Below are positions 52,801 to 61,353 of a stretch of DNA of 64,000 nucleotides, in pieces. Source of the DNA: an uncultured Clostridia bacterium (GTDB lineage Bacteria; Bacillota; Clostridia; Peptostreptococcales; Anaerovoracaceae); assembly GCA_944383465.1 (NCBI GenBank), contig CALWPQ010000028.1:1-64000 (forward strand), in the 5' to 3' direction. Numbering within the stretch: the stretch's first letter is position 1; every line of letters starts with the position of its first letter. Position numbers and translations under genes: made by a program. Below the pieces are notes generated by a model that was not told the origin of the DNA, made no database searches, and worked only from the letters and a program-made list of their open reading frames with translations.

Positions 52801-55800
52801 TGCTGAAGATATTGTTCTTTATGCCGTATGGACGCCGATAACCTATACGGTGAAATATGACGCGGCAGGCGGCAGCGGCGATATGACGGCAACTGCGGCC
52901 GTTTATGACGAGGAATTTACGCTTGCAGAAAATACATTTACCAAGGCAGGCTGTCAGTTTGCCGGATGGTCATACGCATCAGGCGGAGAGCTTGCCTATG
53001 TAGACGAAGCAAGGGTTAGCAATCTTACCGATGTGAATAACGGTGAAATTACGCTTTACGCCGTCTGGAAAGGCGCGCAAACAACTGTGCGCTTCCATTT
53101 TGAAGGCGGTTCGTCAGGTACTTCCTCCTGTGAAACTGCATACGGCGAAATTTTGCCGACAGATAGGTTGACGGCGCCGGGCAGATACGGATATGTATTT
53201 GCAGGTTATTACACTTTAGAAGACAAAGGCGGAGATTTGGTCTATAATGCGGATATGTCTTTGTCAGAATACTATCAAGCTAATCCATGGGACAGCGTTG
53301 CAGCTGAACTTAATTTATATGCCGCCTGGGAGCCTGTGAACTATACCGTGGCATTTGTAAACGGTACTGAAAATCTACAAGGTACCATAGATGCTGTCTA
53401 TGGACAGAGCTTCTTCTTGCCGCAGGCGGAGGAACTTGGCATTTCCCTTCCTGCTGGTTATTCCTTCAGAGGCTGGTCTATTGCATCGGGAAGCGATATA
53501 GTCTATTACAGCGCCGGGCAGGAAATTACGACAGGGCTTACGGGCGAGAATGGAATAACGGTATATCTTTATGCAGTTATTCAGGAAAATGAGAGCTATA
53601 CGGTAACCCTTCCGGCCTCTGGAGAAGGATATAAGGTATACTACAATGAGAGTGAGTTAACTTCGCAGACGGATATAAGGGTTAATGAGAATGAAAAGGT
53701 ATCCTTCAATATAAGCGTGGAGGAGGGCTACAGTGCTGACAGAATGATTGTTCTGGCAAATGGCGTGCTGCTTACCGGAAACAAAATCGGAAGCACTTAC
53801 ACTTATACCGTTTTTAACATTGAAGCAAATCAGCTCATTACTGTAACAGGGGTTGAATTTGACAAGTACGTCGTAACCTATATGGTTGATGAACAGATAT
53901 ATTTAACGGTACAGACAGGTTATAACGCATTGCTTACAGAACCTGTATTCCCGGCAAAGGCGGGAAGCACATTTAAAGGCTGGTCTGACGGCAGTCATCT
54001 GTGGAGCTTTTCAGCAGATAAAGTTATAGAAGATACGACGCTCTATGCGGTTTGGGATAACGATACATTTAAAGTGACACCGGCGGCAAGCGGAAGCGGT
54101 TACACAGTAACTTCTGATGACGATCAGACGGTAGCATTTGGAGGCAGCTATACCTTTATAGTGACTGTTTCTGATCACTATAATGCCGACGCGATGAAAG
54201 TTTATGCCAACGGAGTATTGCTTGTCCCTGATGTACACGGAAATGTTTATACATTTACAGTTGAGAATATAACCGCGGATGTTGCGATTACTGTAAGAGA
54301 TGTAGCAGAGGGTGTTTACACCGTTAAATATATTGTGGACGGCGAAATCTATTACAGTGAGAATGTGGTTTACGCCGGACAAGCGCAAAGACCGAGAACG
54401 CCTGTAAAGGCCGGGTATATCTTTGACGGATGGTTTGCCGGAGATGAGAAGTGGGATTTTGACACTGGAATAGAGGACGATTTAGAGCTTGAAGCAAAAT
54501 TCACCCGGCTTGTATATCGGGTAACGGTGCCCGATGCTCAAAGCGAATTTACCGTAAATGCTGTATCTGCTAATCCGGTAGAATACGGCGGCAGCTTTGC
54601 CTTTGATATTATCGTGGCAGATGGTTATAATACAGCGGATATGATGGTTTACGCAAACGGCATTCTTCTTGAAAAACTTTCCGAAAATGAAAATACGGTA
54701 TCATTTGAGCTGACAAATATAACAGAGCCGCAGGCTATAACCGTAAGGGGAATCGGACAGAATACTTATGCCGTTACTTACAGAGCAAATACAACAGAGT
54801 ATGTAGGCAATATGCCTGACAATGCGATAAAAGCTTACGGCAGTGATATAGCCATATCTGATTTGCTGCCCGAAAGATATGGATATCGCTTCCTCGGCTG
54901 GTCAACTACAGCAAATGCTGGAGTCGAATACACGGCTTTAGATATCTATTCTGAAAATAGTGATCTTACACTTTATGCTGTTTGGGAGGCGATGACCTTT
55001 GCTGTTTCTTTTGAAACCGGCGGAGGAAGCATAGAAAGCGGTGAGGTAACTGAATACACATACGGAACGGGAGCCGTACTGCCGACTGAGGTGATAAAGG
55101 AAGGCTATGATTTTGCAGGCTGGTATGAAGATGAGCTTTTGCAGGGCGTAAGAGTATATGAGATTAAAGAGACTGATTACGGCGACAAGAAGTATTATGC
55201 CGCATATTCAATGGCTGATGTGGTGATAAATGGTTATACAGGTGAGTACGACGGCAAAGAGCATAATATTACTTATACGCTCGCTGATAATGTTTCCGTT
55301 GCAGATTATCAGTGGTATTTTGTTCCGGATGGCGCGAGCGAGGCGATCGCGGTTTCGTCAGACTACTATCATACTTATGCGGTAAAGGATGCAGATGAAA
55401 GCGGCGAATATTACTGCTGTATTGAGACTGTTTCCGGTAGTTATGTAATACGCATGTTTACAGAGAAAGCAAAAGTTGCAATCACTAAGAAGCCTATTTC
55501 CGTAAAAGCTGCCGACAGCGGCAAGGTTTATGACGCGCAGCCTCTTGCGGTAAATGAAATTGAGCTGACAGATGGAAGCAGTTTGGCTGATAATCATATA
55601 ATATCGGCTGTTATGACGGAAGAAAGTACATTGACCAATGTTGGCACCAAGGCTAACGAGATAGAACGAATTACAATTTTAGATAGTGAAAATAGAGATG
55701 TGACGGCGAACTACGAAATCACAAAGCAAAGCGGTACGCTCAGCGTTACGCCGCGTGCTCTTATCGTTGCTGCTGAAAATGTGAGAATTGCGGCAGGCTC

Positions 55801-57013
55801 GGCGCTGAATGAAAATCACTTGTATAAAATAAGCGGTGTGTTGGGAAATGAAAATCTTTCTCTGGCAAATACTTCGGTTTCAGCGAAAAATGCAGACGGT
55901 GAAGATGTTTCTATTGCGGACATTGCAGATAATACCGGTAAATACACCGTTACAATTGTCTATAGTGGATTTGACGGCGCAGGCAGCGAGAATTACCAAG
56001 GCAGCGGTACAATCACATCTACAGTTACTGTTTATAAAAGCACTGGAGGAAGTACTGGCGGCGGAGGTGGCAGCAGCGGCGGTAGCGGCGGTGTATCAAC
56101 AACCTACACGGTTGAGTTTGATACAAATGGCGGCAGCAGCGTTGCAAGCCAAAGCGTAAATGCGAATGCAGCGACTACGGAACCAAAGGCTCCGGAAAAA
56201 GAAGGGTATGCCTTTGACGGCTGGTACATTGACAATCGCCTAACCGAAAGATTTGATTTTGCCACGAGGATTACAAAGAGCATTACTCTTTATGCTAAGT
56301 GGACAGCGTCTAAAACGGGAGAAGAACAGAATTCTGAAAATCTGCCTGCTGCAGACCCGACGGAAACAGGCGTTGCTGATCTGCTGGAAACAGAAAGGCA
56401 TATTCAGTATCTGAATGGATATGACAACGGCACCTTTAGGCCGAAAAACAGCATGACAAGAGCAGAGGTGGCGCAGATGTTCTATAACCTGCTGCTTAAC
56501 AAGGAGGCAGCGGGCGTGAGCGCATTTGATGATGTAAGCCGGAATGCTTGGTATTACGATGCTGTTATCACTCTTGCCAATATGGGTATTATAAAGGGCA
56601 AGGGAAACGATATATTCGATCCTAAGGGAAAGATCACAAGAGCAGAATTTACTGCCATTGCAATGCGGTTTAGCAATATTGATGCAAATGGGTCTAAAAC
56701 CTTTACCGATGTTTCTGAAAAGCACTGGGCGGCAAAGAATATTGCGGATGCCGCAGCTCTCGGATGGATTTCAGGAAACGGAGACGGTACTTTCAGCCCT
56801 AACGCTTTCATTACCCGTGCTTCCGCAGCAAAGATTGTAAACAATATGCTGGGGAGAAAAGCAGATATGGAATATGTAAACGCCCATGCAGACAGCATTA
56901 AGCTTTTCAAGGATGTTTCGTCTTCAGCTTGGTACTACGCAGATATTGTCGAAGCAACAAACGCTCACGAATACGAAAAAGCAGGAAGCATCGAAAGCTG
57001 GAAACAAAATTGA
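49850..57013 (+). CDS. Giant SLH-anchored surface protein with InlB-type repeats
   Basis: A 2,387-residue exported protein. The signal peptide ends at about AWA (26-28). An N-terminal region (about 30-205) rich in Trp, Tyr and Asn looks like a carbohydrate- or ligand-binding beta-sandwich. Then come an Ig-like segment (about 206-480), a long array of InlB B-repeat/Flg_new modules of about 70 residues (about 530-1790; hallmark YTVTYDANGGTGAP, GYTFSGWAG, LYAVW), MBG-like domains (about 1880-2060), a Gly/Ser linker, one more B-repeat (about 2085-2154) and three C-terminal SLH domains (about 2180-2360). The SLH domains should tether it to the wall; the repeats form a stalk for adhesion. AGAAGGAG fixes the ATG at 49850. 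An AgrA/AgrC-like pair lies upstream. Confidence 0.9.
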   Translation: MKRRLLSIFMTVCMAVSLIPAAVLPAWAQTTQRSDWTGSQTTGNLIPIMNEGDTLTAVGWRNIGDQINLRAYRIDDNNYTNKVGIQARNSSHDIGNQNYTGGIYWQIDFSSGDRMKIDKGDLLLNAGARYWYQASADHYTSLRFEFFDENNSLLNDSNKATNHNYWVAQHDTWLELNEIQIPANTAYVRIWFSNWGSLAGRPFIGDFTATLTDKTAPAYVETTAVSEAGTYHIGETIRLRVAMNEPVTVTNGGTLETNIGNAVYAGQNLGDSSDVGQYIYYDLTITDSLAAVSNKYEIKPVSLSGLSVADDAGNTALVNTNQNFSVSDIYMDNQYPSVTAVSLYRVNGNTNIPEQVIPEDMVTYAVTFDEKVSFSSNPTFSFAVGDANFSCTAADGTVSADGKTLYFAATLKNCGKNGVLRLNGISGLTLIDENGNATVYENSALADTGIAYKSVYGVSEELTNLNLASGAETASYGSAWNGRLTAAEGYKLPASIVVKVGGNALTGGYTYSAATGEIEIAAASVKNDIVISASGMPQTYNVVLNAQGGSGGATVVAVYDSEMPVIAAPDKPGYLFGGYFDERNGGGTKYYNADCSSASIYRKTEGITLYALWTPITYDIQLYSRGENVGTLNDVIYGELRLPSAESLGISYTNHNFVGWNIYDEQNWAMYTADRDYSAGLVTEQGKIAYIYAAWLEKDKYTVTYDANGGTGAPSAVEVHVDETIVLSGIVPSRENYTFAGWSENSGAATAQYQPNDSFTMGNSLITLFAVWNRNPELIYNANGGIFNTYAGTSYPAAGSEVTLTSAIPQKEGYIFVGWAESETAAASDIISAPYIMPDSDTVLYAVYEPIKYEVNVYTADGYSVSGINEDGYIIGEYAEFTVSGTAPKVYINGILATPTDGIYKFEIQNNASVVVADASLVNVIYSANGGVNAPVDVRVYASGDTAVVASGVPEKTGYTFSGWAGTADLEYAEYTAGSSIPVAAEDIVLYAVWTPITYTVKYDAAGGSGDMTATAAVYDEEFTLAENTFTKAGCQFAGWSYASGGELAYVDEARVSNLTDVNNGEITLYAVWKGAQTTVRFHFEGGSSGTSSCETAYGEILPTDRLTAPGRYGYVFAGYYTLEDKGGDLVYNADMSLSEYYQANPWDSVAAELNLYAAWEPVNYTVAFVNGTENLQGTIDAVYGQSFFLPQAEELGISLPAGYSFRGWSIASGSDIVYYSAGQEITTGLTGENGITVYLYAVIQENESYTVTLPASGEGYKVYYNESELTSQTDIRVNENEKVSFNISVEEGYSADRMIVLANGVLLTGNKIGSTYTYTVFNIEANQLITVTGVEFDKYVVTYMVDEQIYLTVQTGYNALLTEPVFPAKAGSTFKGWSDGSHLWSFSADKVIEDTTLYAVWDNDTFKVTPAASGSGYTVTSDDDQTVAFGGSYTFIVTVSDHYNADAMKVYANGVLLVPDVHGNVYTFTVENITADVAITVRDVAEGVYTVKYIVDGEIYYSENVVYAGQAQRPRTPVKAGYIFDGWFAGDEKWDFDTGIEDDLELEAKFTRLVYRVTVPDAQSEFTVNAVSANPVEYGGSFAFDIIVADGYNTADMMVYANGILLEKLSENENTVSFELTNITEPQAITVRGIGQNTYAVTYRANTTEYVGNMPDNAIKAYGSDIAISDLLPERYGYRFLGWSTTANAGVEYTALDIYSENSDLTLYAVWEAMTFAVSFETGGGSIESGEVTEYTYGTGAVLPTEVIKEGYDFAGWYEDELLQGVRVYEIKETDYGDKKYYAAYSMADVVINGYTGEYDGKEHNITYTLADNVSVADYQWYFVPDGASEAIAVSSDYYHTYAVKDADESGEYYCCIETVSGSYVIRMFTEKAKVAITKKPISVKAADSGKVYDAQPLAVNEIELTDGSSLADNHIISAVMTEESTLTNVGTKANEIERITILDSENRDVTANYEITKQSGTLSVTPRALIVAAENVRIAAGSALNENHLYKISGVLGNENLSLANTSVSAKNADGEDVSIADIADNTGKYTVTIVYSGFDGAGSENYQGSGTITSTVTVYKSTGGSTGGGGGSSGGSGGVSTTYTVEFDTNGGSSVASQSVNANAATTEPKAPEKEGYAFDGWYIDNRLTERFDFATRITKSITLYAKWTASKTGEEQNSENLPAADPTETGVADLLETERHIQYLNGYDNGTFRPKNSMTRAEVAQMFYNLLLNKEAAGVSAFDDVSRNAWYYDAVITLANMGIIKGKGNDIFDPKGKITRAEFTAIAMRFSNIDANGSKTFTDVSEKHWAAKNIADAAALGWISGNGDGTFSPNAFITRASAAKIVNNMLGRKADMEYVNAHADSIKLFKDVSSSAWYYADIVEATNAHEYEKAGSIESWKQN

Positions 57014-57052
57014 AACAGAAATGCTTGGCCAAGTAAAAAAAGCATAATTCAG

Positions 57053-57084
57053 GCCCCATCTGAGAAATTGGACGGGGCTTGTTT
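57053..57084 (+). terminator. Terminator after the giant surface protein gene
   Basis: GCCCC-TC/GA-GGGGC (57053-57060 with 57071-57078, one mismatch) around a 10-base loop is followed by TTGTTT. Confidence 0.7.
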
Positions 57085-57235
57085 AATTGCGGTGTTTTTA
57101 TTTTTGCATTACTCCAAATAATCGGCAATTTTACATATTGAGCATAGAAGCTTCACGGAAAAATTTATTTTAGAAACGGCTAAATTACAATTTAGTTTAA
57201 TTTGATTAGAAATTACAGAATTTAATTCAATTTGC

Positions 57236-57264
57236 TTGAAATATATTCACAAACATGATATAGT
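57236..57264 (+). promoter_or_regulatory. Promoter of the type I toxin mRNA
   Basis: TTGAAA (57236-57241) lies 17 bases from TATAGT (57259-57264), which is an extended -10 (TGATATAGT). Transcription should begin near 57271. Confidence 0.8.
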
Positions 57265-57271
57265 ATATACG

Positions 57272-57320
57272 AAAAGAGTTGCCAGATAAGCGGCGGACGG
57301 TTTACTCCCGCAAGGGAGGT
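57272..57320 (+). promoter_or_regulatory. Translation-control leader of the toxin mRNA
   Basis: The 5' end AAAAGAGTTGCC (57272-57283) is complementary to GGCAACTCTTTT at 57476-57487, so the ends of the mRNA can pair. Next to the start, CTCCC-GCAA-GGGAG (57305-57318) forms a tetraloop hairpin that hides the AGGGAGG ribosome binding site. Both features are known from type I toxin mRNAs. Confidence 0.7.
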
Positions 57321-57327
57321 GATGCGT

Positions 57328-57411
57328 ATGAGTGCAAGTGAAATAATGGCTTTTACAGCTTTAATTGTTGACATTGTATTGGCTACATACATCATCACAA
57401 AAAAGAAATAA
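57328..57411 (+). CDS. Holin-like small hydrophobic peptide, type I toxin
   Basis: A 27-residue peptide: a short polar N-terminus (MSASEIMAF), one transmembrane segment (about 8-23, rich in Ile, Val, Ala and Leu) and a Lys-Lys-Lys end. This is the shape of the 'putative holin-like toxin' peptides of Bacillota, which depolarise the membrane when not repressed by an antisense RNA. The AGGGAGGTG site is strong but hidden in a hairpin. An in-frame ATG at 57322 lies too close to the site. The antisense transcript from 57487 overlaps the 3' end of this gene. Confidence 0.75.
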   Translation: MSASEIMAFTALIVDIVLATYIITKKK

Positions 57412-57487
57412 ACCGCCCAAGCGACCAAACTTAGCGGTTTATCAGAAGTAATTTATTTAGGAGCATCCGTTGGCCGGCAACTCTTTT
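57399..57487 (-). ncRNA. Antisense antitoxin RNA of the type I module
   Basis: A predicted RNA of about 89 bases starts seven bases after a sigma-A -10 box and ends in a terminator formed by TAAACCGC/GCGGTTTA (57409-57416 with 57434-57441) followed on the minus strand by TTTCTTTTTT, inside the last toxin codons. It is fully complementary to the toxin mRNA 3' region. Its 5' end repeats the AAAAGAGTTGCC found at the 5' end of the toxin mRNA. Confidence 0.7.
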
Positions 57488-57493
57488 ACTTGT

Positions 57494-57522
57494 ATTATAT
57501 ATGCATTTTTGCGAATTAGCAA
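57494..57522 (-). promoter_or_regulatory. Promoter of the antisense RNA
   Basis: On the minus strand TTGCTA (57517-57522) is separated by 17 bases from a consensus TATAAT (57494-57499). Confidence 0.75.
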
Positions 57523-57812
57523 GTGCTTTATATATTGGAATAAGTAAACCGGATACCGATATATTGTGATTGATTACAGCAGTATTTTGCACAGTTTTGT
57601 GTATGCTTTTGCCGTTTTTGAAGCGGATTTATTTTTGTTTTAAAAAACGATAATTTGTGACGGTTTTTTGTTTTTGAGAACAAAAAACTTTACGCAGTAA
57701 AAAAATTATGATATCATAAATATTAAATTGATAAAAGCTGCAAACAAAATTTTTGCGGAAGCACAAAATAAAAATATAAAGCAGTTAGAAAGGTTAAAAA
57801 GGGTGCTGAAAA
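57523..57812. other. AT-rich intergenic region before the aminotransferase
   Basis: No supported gene. There is a hairpin GTTTTTTGTT/AACAAAAAAC near 57662-57690 with no clear role, and a TGATATCAT element near 57707-57715 that could be the aminotransferase -10. Confidence 0.4.
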
Positions 57813-58958
57813 ATGGATATGGTAAAATACATGAATGCGAATGTTACGGGTATCAAGGCGAGCGAAATCCTCGAATTTTCCGGGCTTGCAGCGAATACAC
57901 CGGGCTGTATAGGGCTGACAATCGGAGAGCCGGACTTTACGACACCGGAGAGCATAAAGGAAAAGGCGGCGGAGGCGCTCGCTGAAAATAAAACGCACTA
58001 TGCCGACGGCAATGGTCTGCCGGAGCTTAGAGCTGCAATTGCCGAGTTTGAAAAAAAGCAGAACGGTCTCAGCTACAGTCCGGATGAAATTATTGTAACG
58101 GCTGGTGCAACAGAAGCTATTTATGCGGCTATGACGGCTATTCTTGAACCAGGCGACGAAGTTATTCTACCGCTTCCGGATTTTAGCTTTTATGATCAGG
58201 TAGTCGAAATTATGGGCGCAAAGTGTGTATATATTGATACTTCCAAGACAAATTTTCAGATTTCAAAGGAAGACCTGGCGGCGGCGGTGACGGAGAAGAC
58301 AAAGGCGATCGTTATAAACACGCCGAACAATCCGACAGGTGTTGTATATACGAGAGAAACCGTGCAGGGAATACATGATGTGCTGGCGGGCAAACCGATT
58401 TTCATAATTTGTGACGAGGTTTACAATCAGCTCGTCTACGCGGATGAGTGCGTATCGCTGGCATCGTACGAAGATTTGAGGCAGCAGCTCATTGTAGTTC
58501 AGAGCTATTCCAAACCTTACGCGATGACGGGTTGGCGCGTGGGATATATCATGACGGATGAGCCGATAACAAATGTAATTGCCGTAGTGCATCAAAATGT
58601 GCTCGTGTCGCTGCCTGAATTTATTCAGCCTGCGTGCATCGAGGCTCTTAAATTCGACCCTGCGGAAATGCGCGAAACTTATAGAAAACGCCGCGATTAC
58701 ATATACAGCCGGCTCACAGGAATGGGGCTTGACGTTACTATGCCTGAGGGTGCGTTTTATGTATTTCCATACATAGGGAATTTTGGTATGAATTCGCTCG
58801 AATTTTGTACGAAAATGGTGAATGAGGCCGCGCTTGCGGTGCTTCCGGGCCGCTTTTTCGGAAATGACGATTATATCAGAATTTCGTACTGCTACAGCGA
58901 TGAACAGCTTCGCGAGGGAATGGACAGGCTGGAAAAATTCGTGAAATCTCTTGTGTAG
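57813..58958 (+). CDS. Class I/II pyridoxal-phosphate aminotransferase
   Basis: A 381-residue fold-type I aminotransferase, aspartate/aromatic type. Recognisable motifs are GLTIGEPDFTTPESI, HYADGNGLPELRAAIAEF, INTPNNPTGVVY, the PLP-binding aspartate in IICDEVYNQLVY and the Schiff-base lysine in SYSKPYAMTGWRVGY, with the substrate-carboxylate arginine in YIRISYCYS. The substrate could be aspartate, alanine or an aromatic acid. GGGTG precedes the start. It stands alone, with a strong terminator 140 bases downstream. Confidence 0.92.
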   Translation: MDMVKYMNANVTGIKASEILEFSGLAANTPGCIGLTIGEPDFTTPESIKEKAAEALAENKTHYADGNGLPELRAAIAEFEKKQNGLSYSPDEIIVTAGATEAIYAAMTAILEPGDEVILPLPDFSFYDQVVEIMGAKCVYIDTSKTNFQISKEDLAAAVTEKTKAIVINTPNNPTGVVYTRETVQGIHDVLAGKPIFIICDEVYNQLVYADECVSLASYEDLRQQLIVVQSYSKPYAMTGWRVGYIMTDEPITNVIAVVHQNVLVSLPEFIQPACIEALKFDPAEMRETYRKRRDYIYSRLTGMGLDVTMPEGAFYVFPYIGNFGMNSLEFCTKMVNEAALAVLPGRFFGNDDYIRISYCYSDEQLREGMDRLEKFVKSLV

Positions 58959-59098
58959 CAAAATCGGAAAATCACTTAATATAAGTCGCATATTTGGCTT
59001 AGCGGCGCGGGCAGCAGTTTGCTCTAAAATATAATAGTATATAAAAAATAGACAGCATTTTTGCGCAGATCTCAAGCACCCGGTACTGGATTTGAATA

Positions 59099-59134
59099 AA
59101 ATTCGCCTTTATTAAAAATAAAGGCGAATTTGTT
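59099..59134. terminator. Terminator after the aminotransferase gene
   Basis: A 15-bp perfect stem AAATTCGCCTTTATT/AATAAAGGCGAATTT with a tight A-rich loop is followed by TGTTTC. Confidence 0.88.
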
Positions 59135-59277
59135 TCTTATGGGTTGAAAAAGTCAGCTTAGTTTGAGGCAGCTTTGAAAACGCTGTTTTTTTATGCAGTG
59201 AATTATGCGGGAATTCAGTATTTGGTGTTTCAAGGGAGTTTGATTTATTTATACATCACCGCGAAACGGAGCGCGTC

Positions 59278-59337
59278 TTGACGCACGGGCGGATAAATGC
59301 TATTATAATAGATGACAACGGGTTAGCTATGACTAAC
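59278..59337 (+). promoter_or_regulatory. Promoter and operator-like dyad upstream of the HMA gene
   Basis: TTGACG (59278-59283) and TATTAT (59301-59306) are 17 bases apart. The dyad GTTAG-N6-CTAAC at 59322-59337 lies just after the expected start site. It resembles the core of DtxR/IdeR-family iron-repressor operators (TTAGGTTAG..CTAACCTAA), suggesting metal control. The repressor is not in this window. Confidence 0.5.
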
Positions 59338-59426
59338 TTGCGGCGTGGCTGAAACCGGATATCAAAAGTATGAACTTAAAAGTACAAGCTGCAAAATGCA
59401 GAATAAAACAGAGGAGGAAGATAGAT

Positions 59427-59690
59427 ATGGTGAAGATTACGATGAATGTTGAAGGAATGATGTGCGGTCACTGTGAAGCGCATGTGAACGATGCGATCAG
59501 GAGTGCATTTGATATTAAAAGTGTTTCTTCATCGCACCGAAAGAATGAAACGGTCATAATAGCGGCGGAGGATATAGACAAGGAAAAACTGAAAGCGGCG
59601 GTGGATGCAACAGGTTACACGGTAAACAGCATAAAATCAGAGCCGTATGCGGAGAAAAGCGGACTTTTTGCGCGCCTTAAAAAATCATAG
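59427..59690 (+). CDS. Heavy-metal-associated (HMA) domain protein
   Basis: An 87-residue cytoplasmic metal-binding protein of the copper-chaperone fold. The MxCxxC site reads GMMCGHCEAHV at about residues 10-20 and the beta-alpha-beta-beta-alpha-beta fold continues to about 70; a short basic tail GLFARLKKS follows. It resembles CopZ but stands without a copper ATPase or CopY gene. AGAGGAGGAAG before the ATG at 59427 fixes the start, although the frame is open to 59370. Confidence 0.85.
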   Translation: MVKITMNVEGMMCGHCEAHVNDAIRSAFDIKSVSSSHRKNETVIIAAEDIDKEKLKAAVDATGYTVNSIKSEPYAEKSGLFARLKKS

Positions 59691-59815
59691 TTTTGGAGTA
59701 AAAAGCTTTAACCCATATTTTGGAATAAAACGTAACAATAATTTAATGTTATTTTTGTCGAATTTATGATAATATTGTCAGAGAAAAGACATTTGGCAAT
59801 AGGAGAATTACAAAT

Positions 59816-61288
59816 ATGACAGCAGCGATTATTAAGAGGTGCAGCAAAGAAGAGATAGAAAGCAAGTCTGAAATGAAAAATGGGGATAAAGGCAGATCCA
59901 AGAGCTTAAAAGCGGCGTCTTTGGCAGCAGCATTAGCAGTAACTGCGATTATTTTTTCGGTATCATCCGGAGCAGCTTTCGCAGATACAGTAAGTAGTGC
60001 GGACGGTGAGAATACATATACGGATACGCAAGTGCAGCAGTCAAATACGCCGCAGATAACGGAAGCAAATATAAGCGAAGGCCTTGCATTTTGTCAGGAA
60101 TATCCTGTAAAGCTGTCGCTCGACGGCACGGAAATCCAAACATCGGAAAAAGATGTGCCGCCGGTTATCATAACGCCGAGCGGTGAGACTGCGGGACGTA
60201 CGCTCATTCCTGCAAGAGCGCTTTTCGAGGCAATGGGAGCGGAGGTTAAATGGATTGATGAAACGCAGTCTGTGGAAATAACAAGAAATGATTTTAAAGT
60301 TACGCTTATAATTGGTTCGCAGACAGCAATTGTCAATACTGAGGTTAAAATGCTTGATGTTCCGGCGCTTATCATAGATCACGACAATGACTATTACGGC
60401 AGCACGATGATTCCTGTGCGTTTTGTGGCAGAAGCGCTCGGCTGTGATGTCAAGTGGGAAAATGACACGCGCACTGTTGTTGTGTTGTCACCCGAAAATC
60501 CAAACAATCCGAACAATCAAAGCAGCGAGGGGACGTCTGAACAAAACCCAAGCAGAGGCGATACGGGAAATAGAGAAGATAATTCTGCAAACGGCACAAT
60601 TACAGAAAATGATACGATTATAATAGAAGGTTATGAATTTCCGGTATATGATATGAACTCGCTGCCGCAGCCGACTGAGAATGCTAAGACAAAGCTTGTA
60701 GCCATAGATATTGGACACGGAGGGCAAGATGCAGGGGCGACTGGTCACAAGGGACAAGCTGATGCAATTGACGAAAAAGACCTGACGCTTGCCGCGGGGC
60801 TCGCTGCCCGCGACTTTCTCAAATCAGCGGGAATACAGGTATATATGGTAAGAGAAACCGATTACTACATAGAAGTGAAGGAACATGCTTATATGGCAAA
60901 TGATGCCGGGGCTGATCTTTTCGTTTCATTGCATATAAATTCATCGGATTACGAAACGCCAAACGGTACTGAAACTCATTATAATACGAAAACAGATGCA
61001 GGCGGCAGAAGTGAAAAAGAGCTCTACGGTATAGCAAGTGCAGATGTAGCGCAGGAAATTCAGAAAGAAATGATAAAGGCGCTTGGTACATATGACAGGG
61101 GCACGAAAAACAGCCCTGAATACGCCGTTCTCAATAAAACAGTGATGCCGGCAGTTTTAATCGAGGCGGCATTCCTTTCAAACGAGAGCAACTTTTCGAT
61201 GATGAAAACTGAAGAATTTACGGAGCGATATGGATTTGCCTGTGCCAAAGCCATAATAAATGCGCTGAACGAAGCATTTCCTGATTAG
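59816..61288 (+). CDS. N-acetylmuramoyl-L-alanine amidase with a stalk domain
   Basis: A secreted 490-residue wall hydrolase that cuts the MurNAc-L-Ala bond. The N-terminal cytoplasmic tail is long (about 28 residues), then a signal segment (about 29-55) ends near AFA. Residues about 95-225 are a copper-amine-oxidase-like domain (RTLIPARALFEAMGAEVKW, STMIPVRFVAEALGCDVKW), then an Asn/Ser-rich linker, then the Amidase_3 zinc domain (about 290-488). Its ligands are H in IDIGHGGQDAG, E in DEKDLTL and H in SLHINS, and the catalytic Glu is in IEAAFLSN. AGGAG precedes the ATG. It is transcribed alone. Confidence 0.92.
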   Translation: MTAAIIKRCSKEEIESKSEMKNGDKGRSKSLKAASLAAALAVTAIIFSVSSGAAFADTVSSADGENTYTDTQVQQSNTPQITEANISEGLAFCQEYPVKLSLDGTEIQTSEKDVPPVIITPSGETAGRTLIPARALFEAMGAEVKWIDETQSVEITRNDFKVTLIIGSQTAIVNTEVKMLDVPALIIDHDNDYYGSTMIPVRFVAEALGCDVKWENDTRTVVVLSPENPNNPNNQSSEGTSEQNPSRGDTGNREDNSANGTITENDTIIIEGYEFPVYDMNSLPQPTENAKTKLVAIDIGHGGQDAGATGHKGQADAIDEKDLTLAAGLAARDFLKSAGIQVYMVRETDYYIEVKEHAYMANDAGADLFVSLHINSSDYETPNGTETHYNTKTDAGGRSEKELYGIASADVAQEIQKEMIKALGTYDRGTKNSPEYAVLNKTVMPAVLIEAAFLSNESNFSMMKTEEFTERYGFACAKAIINALNEAFPD

Positions 61289-61353
61289 TCAGCATACCTT
61301 CTGAGCGAGTTATCTGACGCTTCTGCGAACAAAAAAGAACAGAAATAATTTGT

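Noticed and set aside
57728-57985. 85-codon ORF overlapping the aminotransferase start
   Set aside because: It overlaps 170 bases of a well-supported gene in another frame and has no ribosome binding site.
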